Numbered from the stretch's first letter, positions 11,703 through 24,350 are shown. The stretch is DNA of 64,000 nt from Pontederia crassipes (GCA_030549335.1 CM060191.1:53357447-53421446); one strand, 5' to 3'. The notes: generated by a model not told the origin, from the sequence alone. A program made the numbers and translations.

Positions 11703-14700
11703 ATGGGTGCTCCAAAGCAAAAGTGGACACCAGAGGAGGAAGCCGCTCTCAAAGCTGGAGTTATAAAGCACGGAGCTGGCAAATGGCGCACAATATTAAA
11801 GGATCCAGAATTTAGTGGCGTACTATTTTTGAGGTCAAATGTTGACCTGAAAGTAAGTTCCTGCAAAATGCTTAATACAAAACTTTTATCCTTTTATTAT
11901 ATTGCCATTGAATTACTGTATAGTGTCCACGTGAAGTTTAGCACCTAGAATATGTTAGTATTGTAATACTTGTGAATCTGTACATTATATAGCATAAATG
12001 TTAGATTAAAAAATGTTACTTAAATTTTTGTATCATGCATTGCCTTTCCTCTTTTGACACGGTAGGATAAATGGAGGAACATGAGTGTTACTGCGAATGG
12101 ATGGGGATCGCGAGAGAAAGCCCGAGTAGCTTTGAGAAGGAGTCGGCAAGTTGCCATGCATGATGACAGTCCAGCGGCTGTTAGTACAGTAGCTGAGGAT
12201 TTTGAAGATGGAATAATTGATGTTAAGCCTCTTGCAATGTCCAGAGATAATCTTCAGATTACTGGTCAAAAGCGATCCTTCTCAAGGTTAGTACTCTTAT
12301 TATGTTTTACATATAATTCTAATTTTTCTATGGAATTTTACTGCTTCATGCTTTTAATTGTTTTTGAACTTTTCATTCAGTTTTCTATCCTTTTGCTTTA
12401 TGTCGTGAAGAACATGCATTTTCTTTCTTATTTTTTTCATTGATTTATCTATTTCTACATTATATTAAGCCGGTAGCTTAATTTTATAACATTTAACTAT
12501 TGGCCTGTGTATTAAGAAAGTGTTATTAGTTATATCTAAGCATCTACAACTGTCTGACAAAAGTCACATAGCATGATTGTTTCCCAATATATCCTTAGGT
12601 TGGCTGTACCAAATTATAACTTTCTAGTATCAGATCATATGTTTACTTTTTCCTCATTGTTATAGAATTAAAACTATGGCTCCGTTCTCTTTCGAAAAAA
12701 ATGTCTCAGTTTTGCTTTGACGATAAAGGAGGGTTGTGTTAGGCCCCGACAGCCAGCGTAAAACCTTGTCGAATCTCATGAACATGGATCAACGAATAGG
12801 TTACTAATAGAGCGGAATGGCGTCGTATGATCCATGTAGCCGACCCCACCTAGTGGGATAAGGCTTTGTTGTTGTGTTGTTTGCTTCGACGAAATCAAAT
12901 TTATAAGGAAAGTAAATTATTAGGAAAAAGATATATTTTCGTGTATGGTATACGACTTTCAAATATGAAGAAGAGTGATCTTGAAAAAAATAAAAGAAGA
13001 CTTTGTGAGAGAAAATTATCTCATTTGAAGAAGAGAAGTTCATTTTCCCAAGTTCTACTGTACCTTTTTCAGTCAACTTCTTTATTCTTCCTTGTTATCT
13101 ACTTGTTATTGCTCATTTGGCTTATGTTCACTTTTCACCATGAAATGGGATGTGATTTTATTTTTCACAAAGTCAAGTATATCTCATATATTTTCTTGTT
13201 CTGTTTAAACCTAGTTGGTATATAGGCAGAGGGAAGTTAGATCCTGATGCAGAAACCGATATAACTAGGTACTGGTAAAAGATGCACCTAGGGTGCATAT
13301 GGATAAATAAGAGCTCAATTTTAACTGCCACACGTTTTGAGGAAGGATTTTTCTGCTGCTTTAACTTTATTCTTGTTTAAACATGATTTTGTCATGGAAT
13401 AGTTGTGAAACATCCTCACTGGTATTTTCTTCACTTTATAGATGTTAGAAGGTTTTAACTGTCTTGTATTCAGTTATAAATACTATACTGTTCCCTCTAA
13501 AAAAATACTATGCTGTATCTTTTTCCATATATGTAGGCTTGATAGCCTGATATTGGAGGCAATAACAAATTTGAAGGAGCCCACAGGGTCAAACAAGACA
13601 GCTATTGCTATGTACATAGAGGTGAGTAGACTTGTGGCGAAACTTCTTCCATTTGTTTGCTCGTTTGTATTGAAGTAAGAAACTCATATGCATTGTTTAT
13701 CTGCAGCCATCATATTGATGTTTAATATTTGAAGTAGTGTATATGAATTTGTTTGCAAGGTGTTGTGTTTGCCAATGGTAGAAAAAACATAGATGACTTC
13801 ATTCTGACAAGGTATTAGGAAATCCTTCCTTTGCAAGCAACATTATGCTGTTTATGAATCAATTCACTTTAATCAGATGTGTTTATTCACTTATTTTGCA
13901 GTAGTACCCAGTCAATAAAAACCTTGCACTTTTTTGGAAGCTTGATCTGATTTGTTCAAATCGCATAACTATTGTGATGCATCTCTTCTTTGATGAAGGC
14001 TTATAGGTTTTCTCTATCTGCATTGATATAGGATCAATGTGAACTTCCTTCTGACTTTAAATCCTTGTTATCCTCAAAGCTGAAGACCATGACTGCAAGT
14101 GGGAGATTGATCAAGGTATATATAATATATCCATTGGTGATTTTTGCTTTTTGTCAAGCATCATACATAATCTTGATATCCACTATTTTTTAAAAGTAAA
14201 AAGATACATCATACACAAGAAAGTTTTATGTTGGTCAGTGACACTATTGCCTGAGTCCCCACTCTCGAGTAAAAAGAGATGTGATGTACAATGTTTTCAG
14301 CATGATATCACTCACCACAAGAAAATCACTCAGTTACATTGCGGTGAAATGGCCTAGGTGGCGTCTTAAAAGGTCACCAACTACGGTCTCTAACTTTGGC
14401 TGACCTGATTGACGAGAGTTCTGAGTGATTGCTAGGGAACCTCAACCCTTGATGGTGCGACTCTCATTATGTATATCCGTCACCATACTTCTTGCGTCAC
14501 AGTGCAACTTAGGAACAAATGGGCAACATCCTCATCTATTGCGCCACATAGAGCATTATATGTTTGTGCAGAGCGCCCATCTTGCCTGGTAGACTAAAGT
14601 GAGGATCCTACCACACTGCACAAACAAAGCAAAGATTTCGGTTTCAAGTGGCATACAAAACTTCCAGATAAGTTTGCAATTTGTCTTGAATGTGTTTGAT

Positions 14701-17700
14701 GTCTGTTTCTCAAGAAGGAAACATAGGTGAAGATTGCGAGTTTGGCACATGTCAATAATGTAGGCCCAATCGTCCCCCGTTGACGGGTATGGATGAAAAG
14801 GGGCAATCTGCTCATGAAGGACCAATAGCTCAGGAATGCGCCGATCAAAGAGTGAGGGCTTCAAGAGAGAGGAGTCCAAGGATTGTCTCAGGCCATACCT
14901 CTATCGAATAATAGCATAAAATTCTCTATCGTCAGTGGAGTACTTTTGTTTAGCTTCATTAATTTTTTTCGCTAAAGAAAACAATGGGACAACATGAACG
15001 TAAAGTGGGGGTAGCCGAAATGAGGATGTTGAGATGGATGTGTGGTCATACAAGATTAGATAAGATTAGGAATGACCATATACGTGAACGAGTCGGAGTG
15101 GCTCCTATTAGTGAGAAAATGGTAGAGAATCGTTTGAGATGGTTTGGTCATGTTCAGAGAAGACCATTAGATGCGCCAGTAAGAAGAGTAGATCAAATAA
15201 TCTGGAGTCCGATTAAAAGAGGGAGAGGGAGGCCAAGGCGGACACTTGGCGAACTAATAGAGCAAGATCTATTGGTGAATAATATACCGAAAGGTTTGGT
15301 TACTAATAGAGCAGAATGACGTCGTATGATCCATGTAGCCGACCCCACCTAGTGGGATGAGGCTTTGTTGTTGTTGTGAAGAAAACAATGGGACAACTCT
15401 TTTGACTTAACACACCTCCAATTCCCATGCAAGATGCATCACAAGCAACTTCAAAGACCTTAGGAGCATTTCTCTATCATAGGTGGAGTATTTTTGTTTA
15501 GCTTTGTTAAGTTTTTTTGCTAAAGAAAACAATGGGATGACTCTTTTGACTTAACAGTTAACACCTCTAATTCCCATGCAAGATGCACACAAGCAACATC
15601 AAGGACCATAGGAACGTCAGGGGGAGCAAGTATAGGGGTTGCTGTCAGTACACTTGAGATCTGTGACTTCATTTGTGGAGGCTCTACATTTTGGATGGGA
15701 AAACGGTAGTAGTTGGCAACTTATAGAGAGACTCAATCCCTAAAGCTTTGTGATAAGCTTCTTCAATAGATTCATGAAAATCTTTTAGCCGTAATTTCTT
15801 TGAATATCTATTTAAGCCCATTAACAAATCACACAACACACACATTTGACCTCTTGTATGTCACAATGTAACATAACTTAATCAAAACGAGTCACATATT
15901 TAGTGGTAGTGGAATGTTGCTTAAGGTTTTTTTTGGGGGGAAGAATGTTGCTTAAGGTTTAATAGCTGAATCATTAGTTGACTCCTATGGTGAGTAGGCA
16001 GGTACCTTTCTTTTAGTTTTAATTTCATTTCAGCCCAAGTTCCAATAGGGGGTTGACCAATACACTCAAATTTCTGCTGAATAGTTTATCAATATCATTT
16101 GGTAGAACCAACTACATCGTGGCAAATATAATGCGTTTAAAATTATTCATTACACACCAATCAAAATAGTCATCCATGGTAGCAAACTGATCCAAGGTGT
16201 TAGGTTGGGTAAATTTCACTAAATACCCTCCAACTTTATCCTTTTTCCCCTATCCTCTAACTTCACTTTCTAATTAGACTGCCTTCCAACTATTAACTTC
16301 TTTCATCAATTGCCTTCCAACTAGGTATAGAAGGTTTACCGGTTGCATGGTCACGTGGCGTCCATGCGTCATATTTCTCTTTCCCCCACATGCAGTTGTC
16401 CGTCATGGCAAGCCATTAAAAAATTAAAATAAAATAATATTAAAAAAATATAATAAAGAAAAAAAGGAGAAGGGGGCACCGCCCCCTCCCCTTGACCTCC
16501 GGTGGCGACGCCGGAGGGTGGTGGGGAGCAGAGGGGCTCCCCTCCCCTTTCCATCTCTTGCCATGTTGGACATCTACATATGTGGAGGAGAGAGAAATAT
16601 GATGTGTGGACGTCACGTAGACCGCGCGACCGGTAAACATCCTATACTCGGTGAAAAAGGCAGTTGGTGAAAGAAGATAATACTTAATACTTGGAGGGCA
16701 CTCTAGTTACAAAAAATGAAGTCGGAGGATTGAGTTGCGAAAGTGTCAAATTACCTTAGGAACTAAGGTGCCATTGTATTCAGGGTCCTCTATTTTGACT
16801 CTCCTGGTAATGTCTTGACGGTTACTTTGAAAAATCTTGGCTTCAAAATTGCCATGTTGCAAGATTTCAGGATGTCTATGGTTGTAAACTTTTTAACCTC
16901 TAAATCCCTCTTCAACCTCCTTGTGTATAGAAGGCATAGTGATAGGAGGTTCTGGACGTGCCCTTCAAGTGTTTCCATGGGGATTCCCCATGAACCCATT
17001 AGATTGTGAATGTGGCCTTCGCAGGATTCCCTTAGGGTTTTTCCCATATGTTTATCACTCAATAATTTTATAGCTTCAAAGAGCTCTTGCGTCAGTGTCT
17101 ACATAGTTTTATTTCTAGATTTCACATGGTGTTAGTTAAGGTTTGGGTAGCTCGTTCTATGGAAGGTTGGAGTTGTAGCTCTTGGTTGGTTGACATAGCG
17201 CACTCGTGGTCATGTAAAATGCAAGAAAAGAACTTGATGCTTCAAGCAAAATTTGATCAGACAAAGCAGCTATATAAATTAGGCTGAGTTCAAGAAGTTT
17301 TTAATGAAACTAATGCGGTTAAATGGAGAGCAGAGAAGAGATTGCAATGTAAATTAACGAAACAGACCCAACAACAGCTTGATCACCAGCTCTGCTACCA
17401 CTTGATGTAAAACTAGGGAAAGAACTAGGGAGCAATAGCCTAAGAGGGGAAGAGAAGATGGCAATTTCATTCAATAATCAAGTTTTCCCTATTACATTGT
17501 GTTTCTCTTCTTATATAAAGGTTATCCTGTTTAATTTGTTTTAATTTGAAGGTAATGCATGTTGCGTAATAATGCAGATTGCCACAATCCTATGAAATGA
17601 CAATTCACGTTGACTAAGAATGGAGTGTCCCTCAAGTGGCAATCCGACTTTTATATTATTTTAATTTTTACCTTTTCCAACTTTACACGAATAAAACATG

Positions 17701-19178
17701 AAATAATATAAAAAAAATAATATCAACAACAAAAAAAAATATTATTATCATTGTCACAATCATAATTAATAATGTTAATTAATTAATTATTATTCACATG
17801 AATATAATGTTACTATTAGTTATATATTAAAAATTTATTAGCAGTATTTCATTTAAAAACATATCAAATATTTATAAATATATTTATTTAATTTATTAAT
17901 TTTATGAAGTTATATTTGAATTTTTAGCTGAATCATATAAATTTTAGTAAAAAAAGGTATATTACCTAGTCATCTTTTATTATAAATAACAATGTTATTT
18001 GAGTTGCTAGTGTACATATTAAACAAGATAATACACATTACTAGTAATTTAATAAGGTCTTAATAATGTGCATTGCTAAAGGCGCCCTTTAAAATTAAGG
18101 AGGTAATTCTGTATTAAATGATAGCAAATTTTGATCAAAAACGTTGAAGGATATTTTCAAATAAGCCTTGATTATTCTTCTAAATTAGACCATAATTGGT
18201 GTTGTCAAAATTTCATAGATTCTCAGTGAAGGCATGACTTCCCCCCTTTTCTCCATTATTCTTGCCCATGCTTCCAATTATTCCTATTTCAGCAATTATT
18301 CACTCAATTTTGATTCCTTCTAAACTTTACAATTCTTCTTTTCGTTGTTATCATTCATATCATTCCCATTAAATTTGCCGCTATTCCCATCAGTTACCGT
18401 GATTTCAGTTTTCTTCTCTTACCCTTTCAGGTGAAGCGCAAGTACAGAATAGCACCCACATCATCTTTCTCTGAAGGAAAAGTACCCAAACATTTGCTAC
18501 TTGAGGGAAGACAAAGGGAGCCTTCTAAGACAGAAAGGGATGAATTAAAGCTTCCATCGAAGTCTCAAATAGATGCTGAACTATTATTGATGAGAAACAT
18601 GACAGCAGAGGAAGCTGCCGCAGCTGCCGCTCAAGCAGTTGCGGAGGCAGAAGTAGCCTTTGCAGAAGCTGAAAAAGCAGCAAGAGAGGCAGAAGCTGCA
18701 GAAGCAGATGCAGAAGCAGCTCAAGCTTTTGCAGAAGCAGCTATGTTGACACTGCGAAATAGAAATGCAACCAAATTGGTACTTGTTTTGTTTTCACTTT
18801 ACCTCACTCTTTCCTGCTTCATATGGTTGTCCTCTAATTATTATTTTGAGCAGGATTGCCCTCTAATTATGTCATCTTAAATCTTGTGTCTTTTCCCCCA
18901 TCTACCTGCTATCTTGCTCCTCTTATTAATGCTTTTACACCATGTAATTATTCCCAATTATGATATGTTATTTGGATTCACCTTTTATTTTGCCCATGTA
19001 TATACATGTAGTCATAGATGTTTTTTTTCCCTAAATTGTTGGTGTGTTTGTTAATATTTTCTCTAAATTATGTTGATATTTTTTTCCTAAATTATGTTGG
19101 TGTGTTTTGTTTATATCTATTTATCTTGTATTTTTTTTTTGATAAAGTGCTTCTTACTTGCAGACGATCCGAGCTTGA
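11703..19178 (+). CDS. Single-Myb-histone / telomere repeat-binding factor (TRB-like), 6 exons, 300 aa
   Basis: The exons are 11703-11852, 12066-12286, 13537-13621, 14032-14115, 18431-18778 and 19164-19178. All junctions are GT-AG and keep frame, giving 300 residues, the usual length of this family. Residues 1-62 form a Myb/SANT domain ([26 protein letters not shown]) with the telobox-binding signature VDLKDKWRN. Residues about 124-190 form a linker-histone H1/H5 globular domain ([18 protein letters not shown]). Residues about 230-290 are an Ala/Glu-rich coiled coil. The last exon adds only TIRA and the stop, matching the conserved family tail. Family members bind telomeric repeats and telo-box promoters in the nucleus, and in Arabidopsis take part in Polycomb recruitment. 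Start: the ATG heads the canonical [10 protein letters not shown]-terminus. Intron 4 is 4.3 kb because of inserted transposons. No lesion is seen. Confidence 0.95.
12724..12879 (+). mobile_element. Short RTE-tailed retroposon in TRB intron 2
   Basis: It is flanked by a 13-bp duplication with one mismatch (TTTGCTTTGACGA at 12711-12723, TTTGCTTCGACGA at 12880-12892). It ends in CCACCTAGTGGGATAAGGC followed by TTTGTTGTTG. Its 5' half matches the insertion at 3501. It keeps a longer stretch of the RTE 3' coding end (ACTAATAGAGCGGAATGG). Confidence 0.85.
14440..14890 (-). mobile_element. L1-type LINE ORF2 C-terminal fragment in TRB intron 4
   Basis: The minus-strand translation gives [33 protein letters not shown] and YQARWALC. 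This is the pattern of the zinc-finger region after reverse transcriptase in plant LINE ORF2 (compare LIWRVPVPLKVKIFAWL at 50.6 kb). It is broken by stops further on. It abuts a gypsy RNase H fragment on the same strand. Confidence 0.7.
14891..15720 (-). mobile_element. Gypsy RNase H remnant with a 143-bp tandem duplication
   Basis: Minus-strand reading gives [17 protein letters not shown] and [14 protein letters not shown], the start of a Ty3/gypsy RNase H domain. The segment occurs twice in tandem (14923-15470, interrupted by the RTE insertion at 14994, and 15471-15613). It continues toward gag-like debris at higher coordinates, consistent with a minus-strand element filling most of TRB intron 4. 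Confidence 0.75.
14994..15378 (+). mobile_element. 5'-truncated RTE-clade LINE, 3' end with RT C-terminal ORF
   Basis: An open frame from the left flank to about 15319 encodes the RTE polyprotein C-terminus ([47 protein letters not shown]). After the ORF come the RTE 3' end and a TTG-repeat tail. A perfect 19-bp target duplication (14975-14993 and 15379-15397, AAGAAAACAATGGGACAAC) marks a 5'-truncated insertion by target-primed reverse transcription. The first few codons of the frame derive from the host flank, not the element. Confidence 0.93.
15721..17402 (-). mobile_element. Gypsy gag-side remnant with a primer-binding-site-like motif
   Basis: Degenerate minus-strand sequence follows the RNase H remnant. 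At 17389-17400 the minus strand reads TGGTAGCAGAGC, one base from the initiator-Met tRNA primer-binding site TGGTATCAGAGC, and it lies two bases from a candidate LTR end. Coding similarity is weak, so the boundaries are approximate. It is interrupted by the foldback element at 16208-16755. Confidence 0.5.
16208..16755. mobile_element. Long-TIR foldback DNA transposon (548 bp), MULE-like
   Basis: The two halves are inverted copies of each other over about 190 bp. The outer parts pair GGTAAATTTCACTAAATACC with the complement of the right end (GGTAATTTGACACTTTCGC). The inner parts pair GTTTACCGGTTGCATGG with GTTTACCGGTCGCGCGG. The centre (about 16400-16560) is a G/C-rich unique region. A possible duplication TTAGG flanks it, but I cannot see a clean 9-bp one. 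No transposase is encoded. Confidence 0.7.
17403..17655 (-). mobile_element. Candidate LTR of the minus-strand gypsy element
   Basis: It begins TGATGTAAAACTAGGG next to the primer-binding-like motif. It contains a TATA-like run and sequence typical of LTR transcript ends (TTACATTGTGTTTCTC). The far border is not visible because the following 600 bp are AT-rich and featureless. Confidence 0.35.
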
Positions 19179-21040
19179 GAAATGCCCATTTGCATACACT
19201 CTTTCAGGCATGTTTCTGTATTTTTAGTTGTTATATATGTTGATATTTTGATGAGAATTTTATAGGTCATAGATGTGGATATGGGAAGTTGCACAGTTGT
19301 GATGTCAGCTTTTTTTGCATCACCTTTGACGTGATGCACTAGTAGAAGCAGCAAGTGGGCTTGAAGACGACGGTAGTGTAACAGATCAGTTAACCACATT
19401 CTGGTGTGGTTCAGGGGCATTCTGGAATATAAGATACCTCCCGGTCTCGAATGATAAACTTTTTTCCTCCTCGCCTTGACTAGTGACCGTTTGTTTGTGC
19501 TGCTGTAATGACTCGTAAAGCGCTTTGTTAACGAAATATTTGAATACAAGTTCAATGCAAATTCTTCTGATGCCTCTTGTCCCTCTTGCAAATCTTCAAT
19601 TTATCAGTTGGGAGAACTATTTGATTCTGGTATTCCATCTAGCATTCATAATTCAGGCTGGGAGAGATTACAACTTGCATCTCAATGTTATGTTGGTGGA
19701 TAACAACAGCTTAGCACCTATGGGATTGCAAGGAGGTCGTTGCTGGTACGCTAAAGTGCTTCATACTCCCGGAGGCGTAATTGTAAGAGGGTGCCGTCAA
19801 ATTTTTTATTTTTTTTTATGTTGCACTCCTACGTGTACTGCAGGTGTTTGCTTTTGCTGTATTGCCTGCATTGACCAAACCACCTGCTGATGTTAGTACT
19901 CCACTTTTTGCTCCGGGCTCTACTTGTGCTGTTTTTTTTTCCGTTTACTCAATTTAACGTTTTCTTGTTGGCGCTATTTTCGTTCTTGTAAATTTTTTCA
20001 AGTGAACTCTTTCAAATTCAATGTTGCATTCGTCGTCGAGATAATTGTTGTGCAAAATGAGATTTACATTTCCTATTTTATCCAAGATTTAGTTCCTGAA
20101 AATTGCGTTTTGGAGTTGACATAAAGTTAGCTTCAACAACGGTCCATTTCTTAGCTTCCCTCTACTTAAAATTTGCTAATATGTTCAATCCTGCTGTTGG
20201 GGGTCCTTCTCTGGGCACTACCTCGTTTCCTTTCTGGCCTCTGCCTGCGCGACCCATCCCATTCCCATCCAAGTTGTGTGCTCCAAAAGGAATAATGTCA
20301 ATTATTTTTTTCCCTTTTTGTCGGGAATCCGTGGCAGGTGGCCTGCTCTCAAATTAGGTCCACTTGCACAGCAAATGGAAAAATTAGGTCACTGCCACCT
20401 ACATTTCCGAGTTTTAAAAAATAAATTAAAGGAACATACGAAGTTTATGTAATGATCAACGAGCTTATATTTTGAACACCTTAAATCTACCTCGGCTTGT
20501 TTGATTTTCTTGTGGTCTAAAATAGGTGCGGGCGCAGATGATCGTAGTATGAACAATTTAATGTCCCTCAGCTAACTCCTTTCTTAGCCCTCTTCAATAG
20601 GGTTCGAGCAAAATTGATTTTGTGAATTTGGCCGGGTTCTAGATCTCTCTTTTGATTGGCCCAATTTTATTCATTCATTATATTAAGAAATTGAATAAAT
20701 AATGGCATTCGTGAAAAAGAGATAACTAACTCAAAACTCTCTTTTTGTACATTATATATTTAAAGCGAAATGAATAACATGATATATAAATTTGTTATAA
20801 TATTAAATCATTTGCTCAGAAATGAATTCCATTTTTTTAACCTGACCTCAATCGGATTTGGGATCGAAGAAAATTTCAAAAAAATTGTTTGATTGAAACT
20901 TGGCCCTTGCTCACCCTGCAGTCCCAATCTACAAAACCGTCGAACGTGGGCATCTTGGAAAAATGCTTTTATATTTATATATATATAGACGAGTAAAATG
21001 AATATGTGAAGTATCTCAATTGTATGGCTCATATGAAGGC
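19179..21040 (+). other. TRB 3' UTR and intergenic DNA
   Basis: The first few hundred bases are likely the TRB 3' UTR. Nothing beyond it shows coding similarity I recognise. A 121-codon frame at 19525-19890 and others are short, contain simple T-runs and have no conserved motif. Confidence 0.4.
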
Positions 21041-21440
21041 GTGCGAGACTTCACCACCCCCCCCCCCCCCCCCCGCCTTTATCTAGATTGTGGTTCGGCG
21101 ATCTAGGGCTCGAACGGTCCGACGATCTAGGGCGAGGGCAGTCTGACGATCCAACGATCCAAGGTCCTCTGATATCCCCCTCTTGATCTCCCCCTCCCTC
21201 CTCCTGATATCCCCCTCTCTGCTCCTTTCCTCCCTCTAGTCCAAATTCCCTTCCCTCTGGCCACCATCAAAACCCAGGAGCTCATATTGCCGCTCGACGT
21301 TTTTGCATTTTGGCAGTTCCATCTCATGCTCCGACGCCACTATCGCAGTCAAGTGACCTTTTTCTAATGCTTCTCCGGTCGGCATCGACCTCCTCTTCCA
21401 TGATCGATGGCGGCGAGAGGTCGACTGGAACATCCTTGCA
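21041..21440. repeat. Poly-C tract and CCCCCT/GATCT-rich low-complexity region
   Basis: About 20 consecutive C bases occur at 21055-21074. They are followed by a repeated CGATCTAGGGC motif and C/T-rich imperfect repeats (GATATCCCCCTC, GATCTCCCCCTC). No gene is supported; open frames here follow from base composition. Confidence 0.7.
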
Positions 21441-21890
21441 CTTACATAGGATATTATTTGCTCTGGGTCTCGACCCGTGTCATATCAAGTCAAAAGCCAT
21501 GTTCCCATATATACCTAGCATTTTTTTCGTGACTTGTGTATGCGGAACTAATTCAAAACATGCCTCATGCACCCTTCCCCCTTAGGAGAATCAATGTCTT
21601 CGTTGAGTGATCACATCCCACAAATACATAGAGACTCACACGGAGTGGCTCTGATGCCTGCATAGAATATTATCCGCTTTGGATATCGGACTGTACGATT
21701 TTACCAAAACGCATTCTGACAAGTCAAGACCATATTCTCATATATGTCCAGCGTCTCTCCTATGATTTGTGCATGTGGAACTAATCTAATGAATGCCTCA
21801 TGCACCCTTCACCCCTTAAGAAACTCAACGTCCTCGTTGAGTAATTACACCCCATCATGCACAAAAACTTACATGGAGTGACTATGTATT
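21440..21890. repeat. Diverged tandem duplication, two ~215-bp units
   Basis: Unit 1 (about 21440-21655) and unit 2 (about 21656-21890) share the same order of blocks: a ..TAG(G/A)ATATTAT block, CATATAT(A/G)(C/T)C(C/T)AG, ATGCCTCATGCACCCTTC, and GTTGAGTRATYACAYCCC. Identity looks moderate, so the duplication is old. It probably belongs to an LTR retrotransposon remnant. Confidence 0.65.
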
Positions 21891-24350
21891 ATACATAACT
21901 AAACCTTTCGACATCCTAATAAAATGTCACGAGAGACACAAATCTTCTCATCTTATCATGAAGGATATTATAGAACTCTTCAAACACTATCACCTTGCAT
22001 GATCCCTAAAGAGTTACATTAATCTAAAAAATATTAGAAACAATAGAGTGAGCTAAAATAGCTCATTAAGTTATAACTCATAACCTATTAGTTATCTTCT
22101 AATCAATTCGGAGAGACATAAAAAACACGTGCAATAATCGTAATATCATAATCAATTTTTTTCCATATATTTGAATATTATATATACAACTTTCTAAGTA
22201 AAATAATCACAGTCCAATTGCAATCAATTTATTTTAAATCATATCATTAGTATGCAAATGCAACACTTTCATATGAATACATGAATCATCAACTAACCAG
22301 TTTGTATAGTCGGTATGTGGATTTTATAAGTGAAACCTATCGTGATCGTAGCACTTAACTCTATTCTACCTTACTCCTTTCGAGGAATAGATCATATAGT
22401 GATAGGTGAATTCTAAATGTGGCTCCTACGAAAATTTTAAAGGTAGCTCCCATCATGATTTCTCACGATGTAGTACTTAGTTTCACATGACATTTAGCTT
22501 CAGCCTATCTTTGGATTGGATTTTTCATCGTCATCAGTGATGTAACACTTAGTTCCAACCATCATACATGCAAATGCATGATTCATAATATACATTCAAT
22601 ACATATAACAATCAATGTTATACCGAATTCAAGAGAAGTGAATACATATAGTAGGAAAAATTAACTTACCTTGTGTGAGTACAAATCAAAAGATTTTCTC
22701 CTTTCTTTTCTTATTATACTCCTCTAATCCTATAACCATAATAATAACAATCATATTACTACTATGTTCTGAATTCTAACATATCATACGTGAAATATAA
22801 AATAATTACAAAGGTTACATGACACATGCATCTACTCTTATAATCCAAGTAAATAAGAGTTGGTCTTAAATCATGACAGATTGTATACCTAGTAAAAGAA
22901 AATTCATATCTTCTTATATTCTATCATTCCAATTTTTTCTTACTTCCATATATATAACTCTCAATATGTAGAAATTTCAGATTTTATTTCATTATGCTTT
23001 GCTTTCAGAAAAATCAACATTCAACTTAATTTTCATATCATTTTTGTAATCTGGCAGTCTGAGTGACCTTACTTTTATTATTTATATAAAATATTAAGCA
23101 ACTCATGTTCTGATATTTTCAATTTTCTCTAATGACACTTTAGGGTGCAATTCATAAAATTTCTTGAATTTATATCTCTCTGTACTTAACACAATAATTT
23201 TAGCAAGTACTAACAAAGTCTGCCCTAAGTTTCATCCTGACAGACTAAGTGAGGTTCAGTTAATCATTTATAACTTTCAACAGACATGTCCTTTTCGAGT
23301 GATTCCAATTGTAAATGCAACTTGTATAGTTCCGACCCTAAATTATCAAACAATTTTATAATATATTGGATTTAATAAGTAATTTATAAAATCAAGTAAT
23401 AGTTTCGGTGGACAGAATGATAGCACCTTAAAGATGAGAACATAACTTTTCTTCCAGATCTTAAAATAACTTGATTCTAGATCTCAATGAAAGTAGACTC
23501 AAAGAGGATCCATCTGAGAAAATGTTGTAATTTTTGGATAACCCGAAGGTGTGAGAATCATCAAGTGAAGTTTCGGGAAAAATTTAGTGATACCTAAGGT
23601 TTATTGTTCTTCATGATAAAGTTAAGTTTCACCCACAATTAATTAAAGTTAGGAAAGAGGAGAAATAAGGAAGCTCCTAGAACCCTAGTTTACAATTACC
23701 TAATCTAAAAAGATCGTAGAAGAACTTACCATGGGTTGAGAATTATAAGACTGTTCCTTTCCTTCCATGTTTGCAATTGCCCTTGATGGTTGCTATGAGG
23801 TGCTTTTGTTTTCAAGTTTTGGATGGTGCAGTAAAAGGATGAGAAAGAATGGTATAAACCTTTAAATGATCAGGGATAAGGATGAGACAACCGACTTAAG
23901 GTTGGCCAAAGTGGGGATATGAAAATGCTTTTGATATTCACATTATTTACATGCAATGTCATTTAAGTAAATGGTTTGACATTTTTCTATTATTTATTTT
24001 ATTTGTTCATTTACTTAAGACATTACATGTAAATAAAAAGTTATCCTCCATTTGGATTCAAATAAAATGTTCATAAGAATAAACAAGCAACAAATCTAAA
24101 TCTAAATTTTTGTCTGAAGAACAAAAATCACGATTTTACATTTTTTTTCGATTTTGCGAATTCTTTTTACCTAAATAAAACTTCACCTAAAATTTATTTA
24201 AAAACACTTTTAAATCTAAATCTTCACATATAAGAACAAGACTGTTTTTTGAATTTTCACATTTTGAAAATCATGTTTTTGCCCTAGAAAAATCTTCGCT
24301 AATTTTTGTGTTCTAAAACTTTGTAGTTACAACTCATGTCTTAACTCATG
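21891..24350 (-). mobile_element. Probable LTR-retrotransposon non-coding remnant
   Basis: AT-rich DNA without coding capacity contains short repeated motifs (GTGAYSTARCACTTAGTTC-type blocks at about 22345, 22465 and 22540). The complement of 23180-23650 reads like the LTR or leader of Tekay/Del-type gypsy elements. This rests on resemblance only, with no paired LTR. Confidence 0.3.

Noticed and set aside
19525-20357. Possible extra small gene downstream of TRB
   Set aside because: Short frames with no recognisable motif or splice structure; more likely 3' UTR or intergenic.
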